Assembly (NCBI GenBank): GCA_052168315.1
Contig: JBQLZO010000006.1
Location: 1 to 18,314 of the forward strand
DNA from: JBQLZO01 sp052168315
Lineage (GTDB): Bacteria > Planctomycetota > Phycisphaerae > Phycisphaerales > UBA1924
DNA length: 18,314 nucleotides
Direction of reading: 5' to 3'
This document shows positions 1 through 7,650 of the stretch, in pieces; the stretch's first letter is position 1; the number at the start of each line of letters is the position of its first letter. Both the position numbers and the translations under genes were made by a program. The notes under the pieces are model-generated. The model was given only the letters and a program-made list of their open reading frames with translations. It searched no databases and was not told the origin of the DNA.

Positions 1-1
1 G

Positions 2-49
2 GGGGACCCGATCAGGGTTCGAACGGAATTCGAAATCCTGAACAACTAG
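2..49 (+). CDS. 3' end of an unidentified gene
   Basis: One frame enters from the left edge and reads GDPIRVRTEFEILNN before a TAG at 47-49. The alternating charged and hydrophobic residues look like a terminal beta strand of a real protein, and the next gene on the same strand starts 150 bases later. Fifteen residues are too few to name a family. It could also be chance, because short open stretches are common in GC-rich DNA. Confidence 0.4.
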   Translation, partial: GDPIRVRTEFEILNN

Positions 50-198
50 ATGGTGTGTGGCGGTCTGTCCTGTACGCTGTATGCGGTGACTGGTGCGTTG
101 GATGCCTGAGTTTGGGGTGTTGGATTGCACCCTGTGGTGTCTGGAATTCGTATCAGTGGAGATCGCGAAGGGCCGACCACGGAAGGAGAGGCTTGCTC

Positions 199-1950
199 GT
201 GAGCGCACGGACATGTTCAGGCGTACTGATTGATCGGATCGATGATGGCGGCGGGAGCCGCCCGGAACTTGAGCGCGACTCCCCTCGCGGGATCGCCCGA
301 CCAGGAGCCCGCCCCTTGGATGACACTTCAGCCGGCGTTGAGTCCCTGATGGATCGGACGGGATCGAAGGGGGAGGTTGGTTCGGGTGGCGGGGGTGGTG
401 GGGGTTCGGGGAATGGGAAAGGGAAGGGGGGCGGCGGGGGCGGGCCCGGGGTTCGCTCCGGGCGTTCGAAGAAGAAGGTGAAGTCGAGCGCTTTGAAGAC
501 CTTCGTGCTGGACACGAATGTGCTGCTGCACAATCCGCACGCGTTGTTCGTGTTCGAGGACAACGACATCGTGATTCCGTTCGCGGTGCTGGAGGAGCTG
601 GACAACTTCAAGGGGAACCTGGACGACATCGGTCGGAACGCGCGGGAGTCGATCCGGTACCTGGATGCGCTGCGGACGAGCGGTTCGCTGCTGGAGGGTG
701 TTTCGCTGGGGAACGGTGAGCCGGCGCTGGAGGCGGCGAAGGCGTATCGCCCGACGGGGAAGGTGCGGATCATCATCGCGCCGCCGGATCGGCCGGACGC
801 GATCAAGAACGACACGCCGGACAACCGGATCATCGGTGTTGCGAACCTGCTGAAGTCGCAGTTCGCGGCGAGCGATCGGCAGGTGGTGTTCGTTTCGAAG
901 GACATCAACGCGCGCGTGAAGGCGGAGGCGCTGGGGGTTCACGCGGAGGACTTCGAGAACCAGAAGATCGATCCGGAGGAGCTGTACACGGGGTACCGGC
1001 GGCTGGTGGTTCCGCGTGAGCTGATCGACGAGATGTTTCGCGAGCAGATGCTGGAGGTTCGGCGTCTAGAGGAATTCCTGACGGGAACGAACGATGCGGG
1101 CGAGACGGTGCGGCGGGAGCTGCAGCCGAACGAGTTCGCGTGGCTGGTGGACGCGGAGAACCCGAGCCATACGGGGATCGGGCGTCGGCTGGGGACGACG
1201 GACCATGTGGTGCCGATCGGGGGTTCGAAGCGGACGGTGTTCGGGATCGTGGCGCGGAATCTGCAGCAGCAGATGGCGCTGGATCTGCTGATGAACAACG
1301 ATGTGAAGCTTGTGACGCTGATCGGCACGGCGGGGACGGGCAAGACGCTGCTGGCGGTGGCGGCGGGGATGCAGCAGGTGTTCGGGTCGGGGCATTCGGG
1401 TCGCGGCGGGCAGCGGGATGGGGGCGCTGAGGGGCTTTACGACAAGATGCTGGTGGCGCGGCCGATCGTTCCGCTGGGTCGCGACATCGGGTACCTGCCC
1501 GGGGACAAGGATGAGAAGCTCACGGCGTGGATGCAGCCGATCTTCGACAACCTGACCTACCTGCTCTCGAACCGGGCGCACGGGTCGAACGAGCCGGTGT
1601 CGCACACGGCGGAGATGCAGATCAACAAGTACATGGCCGATGGGCGGCTGGTGCTTGAGCCGCTGACCTACATCCGCGGGCGGTCGATCCCGCACCAGTT
1701 CATGATCGTGGATGAGGCGCAGAATCTCTCGCCGCACGAGGTGAAGACGATTATTTCTCGTGTGGGTGAGGGGACGAAGATCGTGCTGACGGGTGACATC
1801 GAGCAGATCGACAACCCGTACCTGGACACTTCTTCGAACGGTCTGGCGTACGCGGTGGACCGGATGAAGGGTGCTGACATGGTGGGGCATATCACGCTGG
1901 AGAAGAGCGAGCGTTCGAGCCTGGCATCGTTGGCCGCGGACCGGTTGTGA
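199..1950 (+). CDS. phoH2: PIN domain-PhoH family ATPase (PhoH2 type)
   Basis: This 583-residue protein joins an N-terminal PIN-type nuclease domain to a PhoH ATPase domain. PhoH2 proteins of this architecture are known as ATP-dependent RNA helicase/ribonucleases. The PIN domain (about residues 100-245) starts TFVLDTNVLLHNP with the first metal-binding Asp at 105, and has later acidic residues in VLEELD and DTPDNR. The PhoH domain has the Walker A motif GTAGTGKT (Lys382), the family block VARPIVPLGRDIGYLPGD and the Walker B motif IVDEAQN (Asp505). I chose the GTG at 199 because GGAAGGAG lies 10 bases upstream (181-188). The open frame extends back to an ATG at 55 that lacks such a site. The first 100 residues are poorly ordered and include long Gly runs (around residues 57-85) followed by a basic patch, which could touch RNA. 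Both active sites look intact. Confidence 0.93.
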   Translation: MSARTCSGVLIDRIDDGGGSRPELERDSPRGIARPGARPLDDTSAGVESLMDRTGSKGEVGSGGGGGGGSGNGKGKGGGGGGPGVRSGRSKKKVKSSALKTFVLDTNVLLHNPHALFVFEDNDIVIPFAVLEELDNFKGNLDDIGRNARESIRYLDALRTSGSLLEGVSLGNGEPALEAAKAYRPTGKVRIIIAPPDRPDAIKNDTPDNRIIGVANLLKSQFAASDRQVVFVSKDINARVKAEALGVHAEDFENQKIDPEELYTGYRRLVVPRELIDEMFREQMLEVRRLEEFLTGTNDAGETVRRELQPNEFAWLVDAENPSHTGIGRRLGTTDHVVPIGGSKRTVFGIVARNLQQQMALDLLMNNDVKLVTLIGTAGTGKTLLAVAAGMQQVFGSGHSGRGGQRDGGAEGLYDKMLVARPIVPLGRDIGYLPGDKDEKLTAWMQPIFDNLTYLLSNRAHGSNEPVSHTAEMQINKYMADGRLVLEPLTYIRGRSIPHQFMIVDEAQNLSPHEVKTIISRVGEGTKIVLTGDIEQIDNPYLDTSSNGLAYAVDRMKGADMVGHITLEKSERSSLASLAADRL

Positions 1951-1974
1951 GCGATCAGGTCGCGGGGCGAAGAA

Positions 1975-2008
1975 ACAGCGGCGATGCCTTGCGTGGCATC
2001 GCCGCTGT
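1975..2008. terminator. Perfect hairpin between convergent genes
   Basis: ACAGCGGCGATGCC (1975-1988) and its exact complement (1995-2008) enclose a 6-base loop, giving a 14-bp perfect stem. It sits 24 bases after the phoH2 stop and 54 bases after the stop of the minus-strand lipoprotein gene. Read on the minus strand it is followed by TTTCTTCG, a modest U-rich tail; on the plus strand there is no U tract. It most likely ends the minus-strand transcript and may act on both. Confidence 0.75.
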
Positions 2009-2062
2009 GAGTGGGGAGATGTTGTGCCTGTGTGGTTGTGGTCGCGGTGGCGGTGCGGCTGT

Positions 2063-2362
2063 TTACCAGCGGCTTCTGGGGTAGTCGGCTTCGCGGCGCT
2101 GGTTCTGGTCGCCGATGATGCCGCCGAGGAGTGCGCCGCTGATGGCGCCGATGGCGGCGCCTTCGCCGGCGTTGCCGCTGAGCGACCCGATGCCCAGTCC
2201 TGCGAGCGCGCCGAGGCCCGCGCCGGAGGCTCCGCCTTCGAGTGCGTTGTTGCATCCGAGGAGGGTGGTGGCGGCGGCGGCCGTGGCGATGAGTGCTGCT
2301 CGGCGTGCGTTTCGGGCGCGGGCGTTGGAGTTGGAGCGGGTGGGGGAATGGTTGGTGTGCAC
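2063..2362 (-). CDS. Small Gly-zipper lipoprotein
   Basis: The protein has 99 residues. A basic N-terminus (ARARNARR) leads into an Ala-rich hydrophobic stretch ending in the lipobox LLGC, with the lipidated Cys at 37. Residues 43-84 are a Gly-zipper: Gly/Ala at short regular spacing (GAGLGALAGLGIGSL, then GAAIGAISGALLGGIIG), as in small outer-membrane lipoproteins whose helices pack in membranes. The tail DQNQRREADYPRSRW is polar. I chose the GTG at 2362 because a GGAGG (plus-strand 2371-2375) precedes it by 8 bases; an upstream ATG at 2455 lacks this site and would put 31 unlikely residues before the signal peptide. It converges on phoH2. Its function is unknown beyond membrane or envelope association. 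Confidence 0.8.
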   Translation of the reverse strand: MHTNHSPTRSNSNARARNARRAALIATAAAATTLLGCNNALEGGASGAGLGALAGLGIGSLSGNAGEGAAIGAISGALLGGIIGDQNQRREADYPRSRW

Positions 2363-2633
2363 GGTGGTTTCCTCCGTCGGCGATGGTCTGTGGTGCTTCG
2401 GCTTGCAGCGCGTCGCGCGTGCCTGCATGACGAGCGTTGATGGGGGTCGGATCATTCCGCGGGTTGTGAGGAAGTGGTACGCGGACGGGGATTCCGGGTT
2501 TCAGGGGGTGTGTGGGGCGATTGGGGTTGCTGGAGGGCGTTCGATTCCGGTACGGCGGCGGGGTGAGGGGCGTGGGTGGGGGCTAGGCTTGGCGGGGCCA
2601 TTGGTGTGCGGGCGGTTTGCCGGAGGGTGAGCG

Positions 2634-2882
2634 ATGGGCGCGCGTGGGTTCTGGGATCGGTTTCGCGGGGAGACGGCGGGGGAGCGGGCGCGTCGGATCC
2701 ATCAGTCGTGGTTGTCGATGGCGATGCGCGGGGAGATCGGGCCGTTCCCGAGGATTCCGACGCGGCGGGTTTCGGATGGGGGATGGGATGGGCTGATGCG
2801 GACGGAGGATGGTCGTCGTTGGGCGCGGCGGTGGTGGCACCGGGCGTTCCGGACGATGGATGAGCGTTCGCGGATGGACTGA
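2634..2882 (+). CDS. Arg/Trp-rich small protein of unknown function
   Basis: An 82-residue open frame starts at ATG 2634 with GGAGG (2622-2626) 7 bases upstream. Its codons (GCG, CGG, ACG, ATG, TCG) match the confirmed plus-strand genes. The product has about 19 Arg and 6 Trp, starts MGARGFWDRFRGE and contains RRWARRWWHRAFR near the C-terminus. It has no membrane segment or signal peptide. The net positive charge could suit nucleic acid binding or a cytoplasmic adaptor, but I recognise no family. The next gene begins 186 bases later on the same strand. The Shine-Dalgarno site and codon use are the only evidence, so a chance frame is still possible. Confidence 0.55.
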   Translation: MGARGFWDRFRGETAGERARRIHQSWLSMAMRGEIGPFPRIPTRRVSDGGWDGLMRTEDGRRWARRWWHRAFRTMDERSRMD

Positions 2883-2936
2883 GGCGGTGGTGGCGGCGGG
2901 GCTGAGTCGATGGCGGTGGCGGGTTGGGAGGGGCGA

Positions 2937-2942
2937 TATCCT
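2937..2942 (+). promoter_or_regulatory. Possible -10 element upstream of the two-pass membrane protein gene
   Basis: GATATCCT contains TATCCT, a fair -10 hexamer in an otherwise very G-rich stretch. A start of transcription near 2949 would give the gene at 3069 a leader of about 120 bases. I see no convincing -35 element. Confidence 0.25.
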
Positions 2943-3030
2943 GTGGGCGATGGCGGGGATCGATTGATGGCGGGCGGGTGGATGGGATGGGCGTGGGTTG
3001 GTCGTCGGGTTGAGCCGGCGGAAGGGATCG

Positions 3031-3063
3031 ATGGCCAAGGCCAGCAGCACGCAAGGGGTCTGA
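3031..3063 (+). other. Possible 10-codon leader ORF (MAKASSTQGV)
   Basis: An ATG at 3031 is preceded by GGAAGGG (about 3020-3026) and reads MAKASSTQGV before a TGA at 3061-3063. The ATG of the membrane protein gene follows 5 bases after this stop, in another frame. The ribosome site in front of the leader is better than the one in front of the main gene, so translation could be coupled by termination and restart. It may equally be chance. Confidence 0.3.
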
Positions 3064-3068
3064 CCGGG

Positions 3069-4070
3069 ATGAGCGATGCGCACGACGATGGGATGAAGGC
3101 GGCGGGTGCGGCTGGAGCGAGCGCCGGCGGTGGTGGGAATGGCGCGGTGCTTCGGACGCGGCTGAACCGGCCCTGGGTGTTCCGGGTGGTTGGGCTGTTC
3201 ATCGGGCTGGCGGCGTTGTCGTGCTGGTTCGCGCTGGATGCGTGGGTGATCTATCCGAAGCGTGGGGAGAAGGCGATCGACTTCGCGGAGTTGAAGTACC
3301 TGCAGGAGGCGGCATCGGCGGGGCTGGTTCGGACGCAGATCGATGTGATGGATCCGGCGGCGGAGCGGGAGGGGCTGGCTTCGGCGCGGCGTGATCCGGC
3401 GATGTCGCTGAGCGCGATGGAGGCGGCGCGGCTGGAGTGGCTGACCGCGGTGTCGCGGCTGCATGACCTTGAGGAAGTGGGCGCGCGGAACCAGCGGGCG
3501 CGGGATGAATGGTCTGGTGGGGGGTCGGGTGGGGGTGTTGATGGTGCGGAGGGGGCGTTGACGGTTTTCGAGGATCCGGCGGCGCGGCTGAGCGCGTTGT
3601 CGAGCGAGTTGGCGCAGGCGACAGCGCCGAAGCCGCTTTCGACCTGGGACCTGCCATCGCAGTACATCTCGTTCGTGGTGTGCTTCGTGGCGGCGGTGGC
3701 GATGCTGGTGTTCTTCTTCCGGATCCGCGGGCAGGTGTACACCTATCGGCCGGCGAATCGGGAGCTGACGCTGCCGGATGGGACCTCGTTCACGCCGGAG
3801 AAGATTCAGCGGGTGGACAAGCGGAAGTGGGACAAGTTCATCGTGTTCCTGACGCTGGAGGGCGAGGGTTCGGAGCGGAAGATCGACCTGTTCCGGCATG
3901 CGCCGCTGGAGGAGTGGATCCTGGAGATGGAGAAGCACCATCCGAACTATGAGCCTGAGGAAGACGATGAGGATGAGGATGGTGAGGGGGATGGTGAGGC
4001 GGCGGGTGATGGTGACGGTGGCGGGGATGGTGCGGAAGAGGATGATCGTCGTTCGCTGCGGACGGAGTGA
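3069..4070 (+). CDS. Two-pass membrane protein with PH-like domain and acidic tail, unknown function
   Basis: The protein has 333 residues from ATG 3069. The open frame runs further back to 2910, but that upstream part is low-complexity and has no ribosome site. A Gly/Ala-rich start (1-30) is followed by a membrane segment at about 36-61, an Ala/Glu/Arg-rich, probably helical, external region (65-195), a second membrane segment at about 198-218 (YISFVVCFVAAVAMLVFFF) and a cytoplasmic domain (220-292) starting GQVYTYRPANRELTLPDGT. That domain resembles bacterial PH-like folds, by impression only. The tail (295-327) is nearly all Asp, Glu and Gly. No catalytic motif is visible. Two transmembrane segments around an extracytoplasmic loop suggest a scaffold or sensor. 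AAGGGG (3053-3058) lies 10 bases before the start. I do not recognise a named family. Confidence 0.8.
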   Translation: MSDAHDDGMKAAGAAGASAGGGGNGAVLRTRLNRPWVFRVVGLFIGLAALSCWFALDAWVIYPKRGEKAIDFAELKYLQEAASAGLVRTQIDVMDPAAEREGLASARRDPAMSLSAMEAARLEWLTAVSRLHDLEEVGARNQRARDEWSGGGSGGGVDGAEGALTVFEDPAARLSALSSELAQATAPKPLSTWDLPSQYISFVVCFVAAVAMLVFFFRIRGQVYTYRPANRELTLPDGTSFTPEKIQRVDKRKWDKFIVFLTLEGEGSERKIDLFRHAPLEEWILEMEKHHPNYEPEEDDEDEDGEGDGEAAGDGDGGGDGAEEDDRRSLRTE

Positions 4071-4118
4071 CCCCCCTGCTGCTGGGTGCGGGGTTCGCGG
4101 GGCGTGGGGGCGGCTCGG

Positions 4119-4124
4119 TATGCT
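4119..4124 (+). promoter_or_regulatory. Possible leaderless -10 element for gatA
   Basis: TATGCT lies exactly 6 bases before the ATG at 4131, and neither this ATG nor the in-frame ones at 4134 and 4146 has a Shine-Dalgarno site. This spacing would place the transcript start on the initiator codon. No -35 hexamer is evident. Confidence 0.35.
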
Positions 4125-4130
4125 CGCGGG

Positions 4131-5693
4131 ATGATGCGTGGCGGGATGACGATTTCGGAGCACCGGCGGGCGCTGGATGGCGGCGAGTGGACGGTGGTGG
4201 ATGGGGTGGAGCGGGCGCTGGTGGCGATGGATCGGCACGATCCGGAGGATGGCGGCGGCGCGGGTGATGGCGGGTCGCCCGGGCTGAACGCGATGACGCA
4301 GCGTTTCCGGGCGGAGGCGCTGGTGCGGGCGGCGGAGCTGGATGAGCGGCTGCGCGGGATGCGGGCGCGCGGTGAGCGGGCGCCGGCGCTGTTCGGGGTT
4401 CCGGTGGCGATCAAGGACAACATCTGCACGCGGCTTGGTCGGACGACCTGCGCTTCGCGGATGCTGGAGGGGTATCGCTCGCCGTTCGATGCGACGGCGG
4501 TGTCGCGGCTGCTGGATGCGGGCGCGGTGATTGTGGGGAAGACGAACCTGGATGAGTTCGCGATGGGGTCTTCGGGTGAGCACTCGGCGTTTGGGGTGAC
4601 TCGGAATCCGTGGGACCGCACGCGGGTGTGCGGTGGGTCGTCGTCGGGGTCGGCGGCGGCGGTGGCTGCGGGGCTGGTGCCGGTGGCGCTGGGATCGGAC
4701 ACGGGCGGTTCGGTGCGCCAGCCGGCGGCGCTGACGGGGATCGTGGGGTTGAAGCCGACCTATGGGCGGGTGTCGCGGTGGGGGCTGGTGGCGTTCGCGT
4801 CTTCGCTGGACCAGATCGGGATGATGACGCGGACGGTGGAGGATGCGGCGGAGGTGCTGGACGCGGTGGCGGGCGTGGATCCGCTGGACTCGACCTCGGT
4901 GGACCGCGGGGGTGTGGGGAGCGCGGAGGCGGTGCGGGCGGTGGAGGCGGCGGGTGGGGATGTGCTTCGGGGGATGACGGTGGCGGTGCTGGAGCACCAT
5001 CCATCGCTGGATGCGGACATGGGGGCTGCGCTGGATCGGGCGGCGGAGATCGCTCGGGGCGCGGGGGCTTCGGTGCGGGTGGTGACGCTGCCGCAGCTTG
5101 AGCACGCGATCGCGGTTTACTACATCATTGCGACGGCGGAGGCCTCATCGAACCTGGCGCGGTACGACGGGGTGCGGTACGGGCATCGGTGTTCGGAGAA
5201 CGGGGAGGGGCGCGGGGGCGGGATGACGCTGGAGGAGATGTACGAGCGGTCGCGGACGGAGGGGTTCGGCGGTGAGGTTCGCCGGCGGCTGCTGCTGGGG
5301 ACCTATGTGCTCTCGGCGGGGTACTACGACGCGTATTACCTGCGGGCGCTGAAGGTGCGGCGGCTGATCCGTGATGCGTTCGCGCGGGTGTTCGAGGATG
5401 CGGATGCGCTGCTGATGCCAGCGACGCCGGGGAGCGCTTTCCGGATCGGCGAGAAGGACTCGGACCCGTTGTCGCTGTACCTGGAGGACTACTACACGGT
5501 GACGGCGAACCTGGCCGGCGTGCCGTCGGTGAGCGTGCCGGTGGGGATGGTGGCGCGGGAGGGATCGACCATGCCAGCGGGGCTGCCGGTGGGCGTGCAG
5601 GTGGCGGGACGGTGGTTCGATGAGGCGGGGATGCTGCGGGTGGCGCGTGTGGTGGAGCGTGGGGCGGGGTTCTCGGGCCTGTCGCTGGAGTGA
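4131..5693 (+). CDS. gatA: Glutamyl-tRNA(Gln)/aspartyl-tRNA(Asn) amidotransferase subunit A
   Basis: GatA is the amidase of the GatCAB complex. It releases ammonia from glutamine so that misacylated Glu-tRNA(Gln) or Asp-tRNA(Asn) can be converted to the correct form. The 520-residue protein has the full amidase signature: catalytic Lys95 in VPVAIKDNI, the cis-Ser171 in GGSSSGSAAAV and the nucleophile Ser194 in DTGGSVRQPA. GLKPTYGRVSRWGLVAFASS and the C-terminal LPVGVQVAGRWFDE are typical of GatA rather than other amidases. ATGs at 4131, 4134 and 4146 are all possible. Family alignment favours 4146 (MTISEHRRAL), while the -10-like TATGCT six bases upstream favours 4131. A Gly/Asp-rich insertion follows the first helix. 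gatB and gatC are not in the window, and gatA appears to be transcribed alone. Confidence 0.96.
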   Translation: MMRGGMTISEHRRALDGGEWTVVDGVERALVAMDRHDPEDGGGAGDGGSPGLNAMTQRFRAEALVRAAELDERLRGMRARGERAPALFGVPVAIKDNICTRLGRTTCASRMLEGYRSPFDATAVSRLLDAGAVIVGKTNLDEFAMGSSGEHSAFGVTRNPWDRTRVCGGSSSGSAAAVAAGLVPVALGSDTGGSVRQPAALTGIVGLKPTYGRVSRWGLVAFASSLDQIGMMTRTVEDAAEVLDAVAGVDPLDSTSVDRGGVGSAEAVRAVEAAGGDVLRGMTVAVLEHHPSLDADMGAALDRAAEIARGAGASVRVVTLPQLEHAIAVYYIIATAEASSNLARYDGVRYGHRCSENGEGRGGGMTLEEMYERSRTEGFGGEVRRRLLLGTYVLSAGYYDAYYLRALKVRRLIRDAFARVFEDADALLMPATPGSAFRIGEKDSDPLSLYLEDYYTVTANLAGVPSVSVPVGMVAREGSTMPAGLPVGVQVAGRWFDEAGMLRVARVVERGAGFSGLSLE

Positions 5694-5794
5694 GGGGGTT
5701 GGGGGGCGGGCGTTGCAGGCATCGCGTTCGGCGCAGATGGGACCCGTTGGAATCGGCGTTGGGGAATGGGCGCGGGCGTGGTGGTTGTGGATTC

Positions 5795-5800
5795 GACAAT
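5795..5800 (+). promoter_or_regulatory. Possible leaderless -10 element before the 159-residue protein
   Basis: GACAAT matches the -10 consensus at 4 of 6 positions and ends 6 bases before the ATG at 5807, which has no Shine-Dalgarno site. No -35 hexamer is clear. Confidence 0.3.
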
Positions 5801-5806
5801 CGGGAT

Positions 5807-6286
5807 ATGCCCACTGCCACGAAGCTCATCGTCATGGTTGCGCGGCCGTTCGCGCGCTCGCTCGTCGGTCTCGGCGTGATGGGTGCGGTGTCGCTCGGCG
5901 CGCTGCACCACTTCGGGGTCTCGCTCTCGGACCTTCGTTCGGGGAAGGCGGTGGGGATTCTGAGCGAGCGGTTGCTGGGCGGGGTTTCGAGCCAGGTGCT
6001 CGCGGGCGCGGGCGGTTGCGATGTGTCCGGCGGCGGGCTGGCGGGGATGCTCGATGGTGCGGACCTGGGTTCGCCGGGGGGTGTGCGTTCGCTGTTGGAG
6101 TCGAGCGGGACGCTGGGGGGCGATGGGGCGGCGGGGCTGGTGGAGGGCGGGGAAGCGGGCGCGGGCGGGGACGGGCGGGCGCGGGGTGTTGTGATTTTCT
6201 CGCCGGATGCGCCAGTGCCTGCGGCGCCGCGTGATCCGAGCAAGCCGGCACCGATCATCCGGCCGAGCGCTCCGCCGGCGGAGTGA
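5807..6286 (+). CDS. Small membrane-anchored or exported protein, unknown function
   Basis: The 159-residue product starts at ATG 5807. The frame is open back to 5690, but the upstream part looks like untranslated G-rich sequence. A basic start (KLIVMVARPFAR) leads into a hydrophobic segment at about residues 17-36 that could be a signal anchor or an uncleaved signal peptide. The rest is Gly/Ala/Ser-rich with little predicted structure, and ends in a Pro-rich tail (DAPVPAAPRDPSKPAPIIRP) that could span part of the cell wall. There is one Cys, at 71, outside any lipobox. It ends 11 bases from the stop of the convergent DUF1080 gene. I recognise no family. The hydrophobic start and codon pattern like the neighbours support a real gene. 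Confidence 0.65.
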   Translation: MPTATKLIVMVARPFARSLVGLGVMGAVSLGALHHFGVSLSDLRSGKAVGILSERLLGGVSSQVLAGAGGCDVSGGGLAGMLDGADLGSPGGVRSLLESSGTLGGDGAAGLVEGGEAGAGGDGRARGVVIFSPDAPVPAAPRDPSKPAPIIRPSAPPAE

Positions 6287-6297
6287 GGCGGCGGGGC

Positions 6298-7536
6298 TTA
6301 CCAGGGGTGGATGTCGATGATTCGGATGTCGCGGAACTCGATGGTGTTTCCGGGGTGGTGGCCCTGGACGGCGATCGCGCCGTTGTTGAACTCCTCGAGG
6401 GATGTGTTGACGAGGCGGACGCCGTTGATCCATGTCTGGATGTGCTTGCCGCGTGCGCGGATGCGGTAGTCGAACCACTCGTTGTCGCGGGTGATGGGCG
6501 ACTGGGGGGCTTCTTCGGCGGGCCATGCCTTGTCGTAGATGACGCCGGTGAAGTTCTTCGGATCGTGGTTGTCGATCTGTGCCTCGTATCCGACCGGCCA
6601 GGGGATGTTGGTGTCGGGGTTGGGCTTGACGCGGAAGTAGATGCCGGAGTTTCCGCGGGTGTTGACCCTGACGAGGGCTCGGAGTTCGAAGTCGCCGACG
6701 CGGCGTTCTGAGAAGAGGTGTCCGGGACCGCCCCGGCCGGTGAGGGTGTGGGCATCCTCGATGGACCACGAGGCGGCGTGGGTGGCGACCCAGCCTTCGA
6801 GGGTGTCGGTGATGAGGTGCTCCATGCCGTTGGGTTCGGGGTCGGGCGAGAGGTCCTTGATGCGGATGTTGCGGTATCTGAAGGGGTGGCCGTGGTCCTG
6901 GAGGGCGATGTAGCCGGTGGTCATGCGGGCGCTGAGCGGGAGCGGGGACTCGGGGGAGCGGAAGAAGCCGCGGTCGTCGAGCTTGGCGTCGGTGTGGATC
7001 TGGGTGTCGTTGAGCCAGACATTGAGGGTGTCGTCGATGAGTGAGATGCGGTAGGTGTTCCACTGGCCGGGCTCTGTGACGGGCATGGACTGCGGGGGGA
7101 TGGCTTCGTAGACGGCGCCGCAGTTTCTGAGGTTGGGTTGTTCGTCGTGGGTGTCGAGGATCTGGACTTCGAAGCCGGTGAAGGCGGGGTCGCCGGATGA
7201 GGAGCCGCGGAGGCCGACGCCGGAGTTCCCGCCTTCGGGGAGCCAGAACTCGAGTTCGAGGATGAAGTCGCGGTACATGCGATCGGTGCGGAGCCAGCCG
7301 CCCTGGCCGGGCTTGGCGGTGACGATCTCGTTGTCGCGGACGGTCCATGCGTCGGGGTCGCCGGTGGAGATCCAGCCGGTGAGGTCGTTGGCGTTGAAGA
7401 GCGGTGTGAAGGGTGTGTCGGCGTGATCGTCGGGCGTGGGTTGGGCGGAGGCGGGGGTTGTGGAGCAGCAGCATGCGGCGATGAGGGCGGTCGCGAGGGC
7501 GAGTGGGGCGGTGCGCCGGGTGGGGTTGGATCGCAT
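6298..7536 (-). CDS. Exported protein with two 3-keto-disaccharide hydrolase (DUF1080) domains
   Basis: The 412-residue protein has a signal peptide (basic start, then LALATALIAA). IAAC at 19-22 matches a lipobox and ASA-Q at 29-32 matches a signal peptidase I site, so it may be lipidated or free. Two concanavalin-like beta-sandwich domains follow. The first (about 40-230) has FTPLFNANDLTGW, GNSGVGLRG, GFEVQILDTHD and YIALQDHGHPFRYRNIRIKDL; the second (about 240-411) has GNSGIYFRV, GYEAQIDNHD and IAVQGHHPGNTIEFRDIRII. This family is abundant in planctomycetes and includes enzymes that cleave 3-keto-glycosides or related polysaccharide units. The substrate cannot be told here. The ATG at 7536 has GGAG 8 bases upstream. 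It lies 114 bases after trxA on the same strand, with probable termination signals between, so it may have its own promoter. Confidence 0.93.
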   Translation of the reverse strand: MRSNPTRRTAPLALATALIAACCCSTTPASAQPTPDDHADTPFTPLFNANDLTGWISTGDPDAWTVRDNEIVTAKPGQGGWLRTDRMYRDFILELEFWLPEGGNSGVGLRGSSSGDPAFTGFEVQILDTHDEQPNLRNCGAVYEAIPPQSMPVTEPGQWNTYRISLIDDTLNVWLNDTQIHTDAKLDDRGFFRSPESPLPLSARMTTGYIALQDHGHPFRYRNIRIKDLSPDPEPNGMEHLITDTLEGWVATHAASWSIEDAHTLTGRGGPGHLFSERRVGDFELRALVRVNTRGNSGIYFRVKPNPDTNIPWPVGYEAQIDNHDPKNFTGVIYDKAWPAEEAPQSPITRDNEWFDYRIRARGKHIQTWINGVRLVNTSLEEFNNGAIAVQGHHPGNTIEFRDIRIIDIHPW

Positions 7537-7563
7537 GGGGCGTGCTCCGGGTGGGATGTGATG

Positions 7564-7592
7564 CGGGGCGCTGGCTTGTGCGCAGCGCCCCG
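7564..7592. terminator. 10-bp hairpin between trxA and the DUF1080 gene
   Basis: CGGGGCGCTG (7564-7573) pairs with CAGCGCCCCG (7583-7592) across a 9-base loop. It lies about 60 bases beyond the trxA stop on the minus strand. No U tract follows in either direction, so it is not a classical intrinsic terminator. It may protect the trxA 3' end or work with the C-rich stretch beside it. Confidence 0.5.
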
Positions 7593-7650
7593 TGTGGTTT
7601 GGAGGGTTTGGGTTTGGAAGTTGGGGGTTGGGGGTCGGGGTTGGGGGGGG
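7593..7650 (-). promoter_or_regulatory. C-rich, almost G-free stretch after trxA (possible Rho loading site)
   Basis: On the minus strand the 58 bases directly after the trxA TGA contain only one G and many CCC to CCCCCCCC runs. Unstructured C-rich, G-poor RNA is the known signature of Rho utilisation sites. The other strand shows GGGGG-TT-GGGGG-TC-GGGG-TT-GGGGGGGG (7623-7650), a strong G-quadruplex motif. The function is inferred. Confidence 0.4.

Noticed and set aside
10..40. GGTTCGAA at the left edge looks like a tRNA T-loop
   Set aside because: The flanking bases do not form a T-stem, no CCA end or acceptor follows, and one frame through it reads as a plausible protein C-terminus.
405..455. 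G-runs in phoH2 as a regulatory G-quadruplex
   Set aside because: G-runs are everywhere on this strand because of the compositional bias, and this one lies inside a Gly-coding stretch; only the one after trxA is placed where it could matter.
4600..5101. Gly/Ala-rich + strand frame inside gatA
   Set aside because: It is an alternate frame of gatA with no start signal and only repetitive GGGGAG-type composition.
2583..5105. 840-codon antisense frame opposite the membrane protein gene and gatA
   Set aside because: Same reason: shadow of real genes, composition dominated by Arg, Pro and His, no ribosome site.
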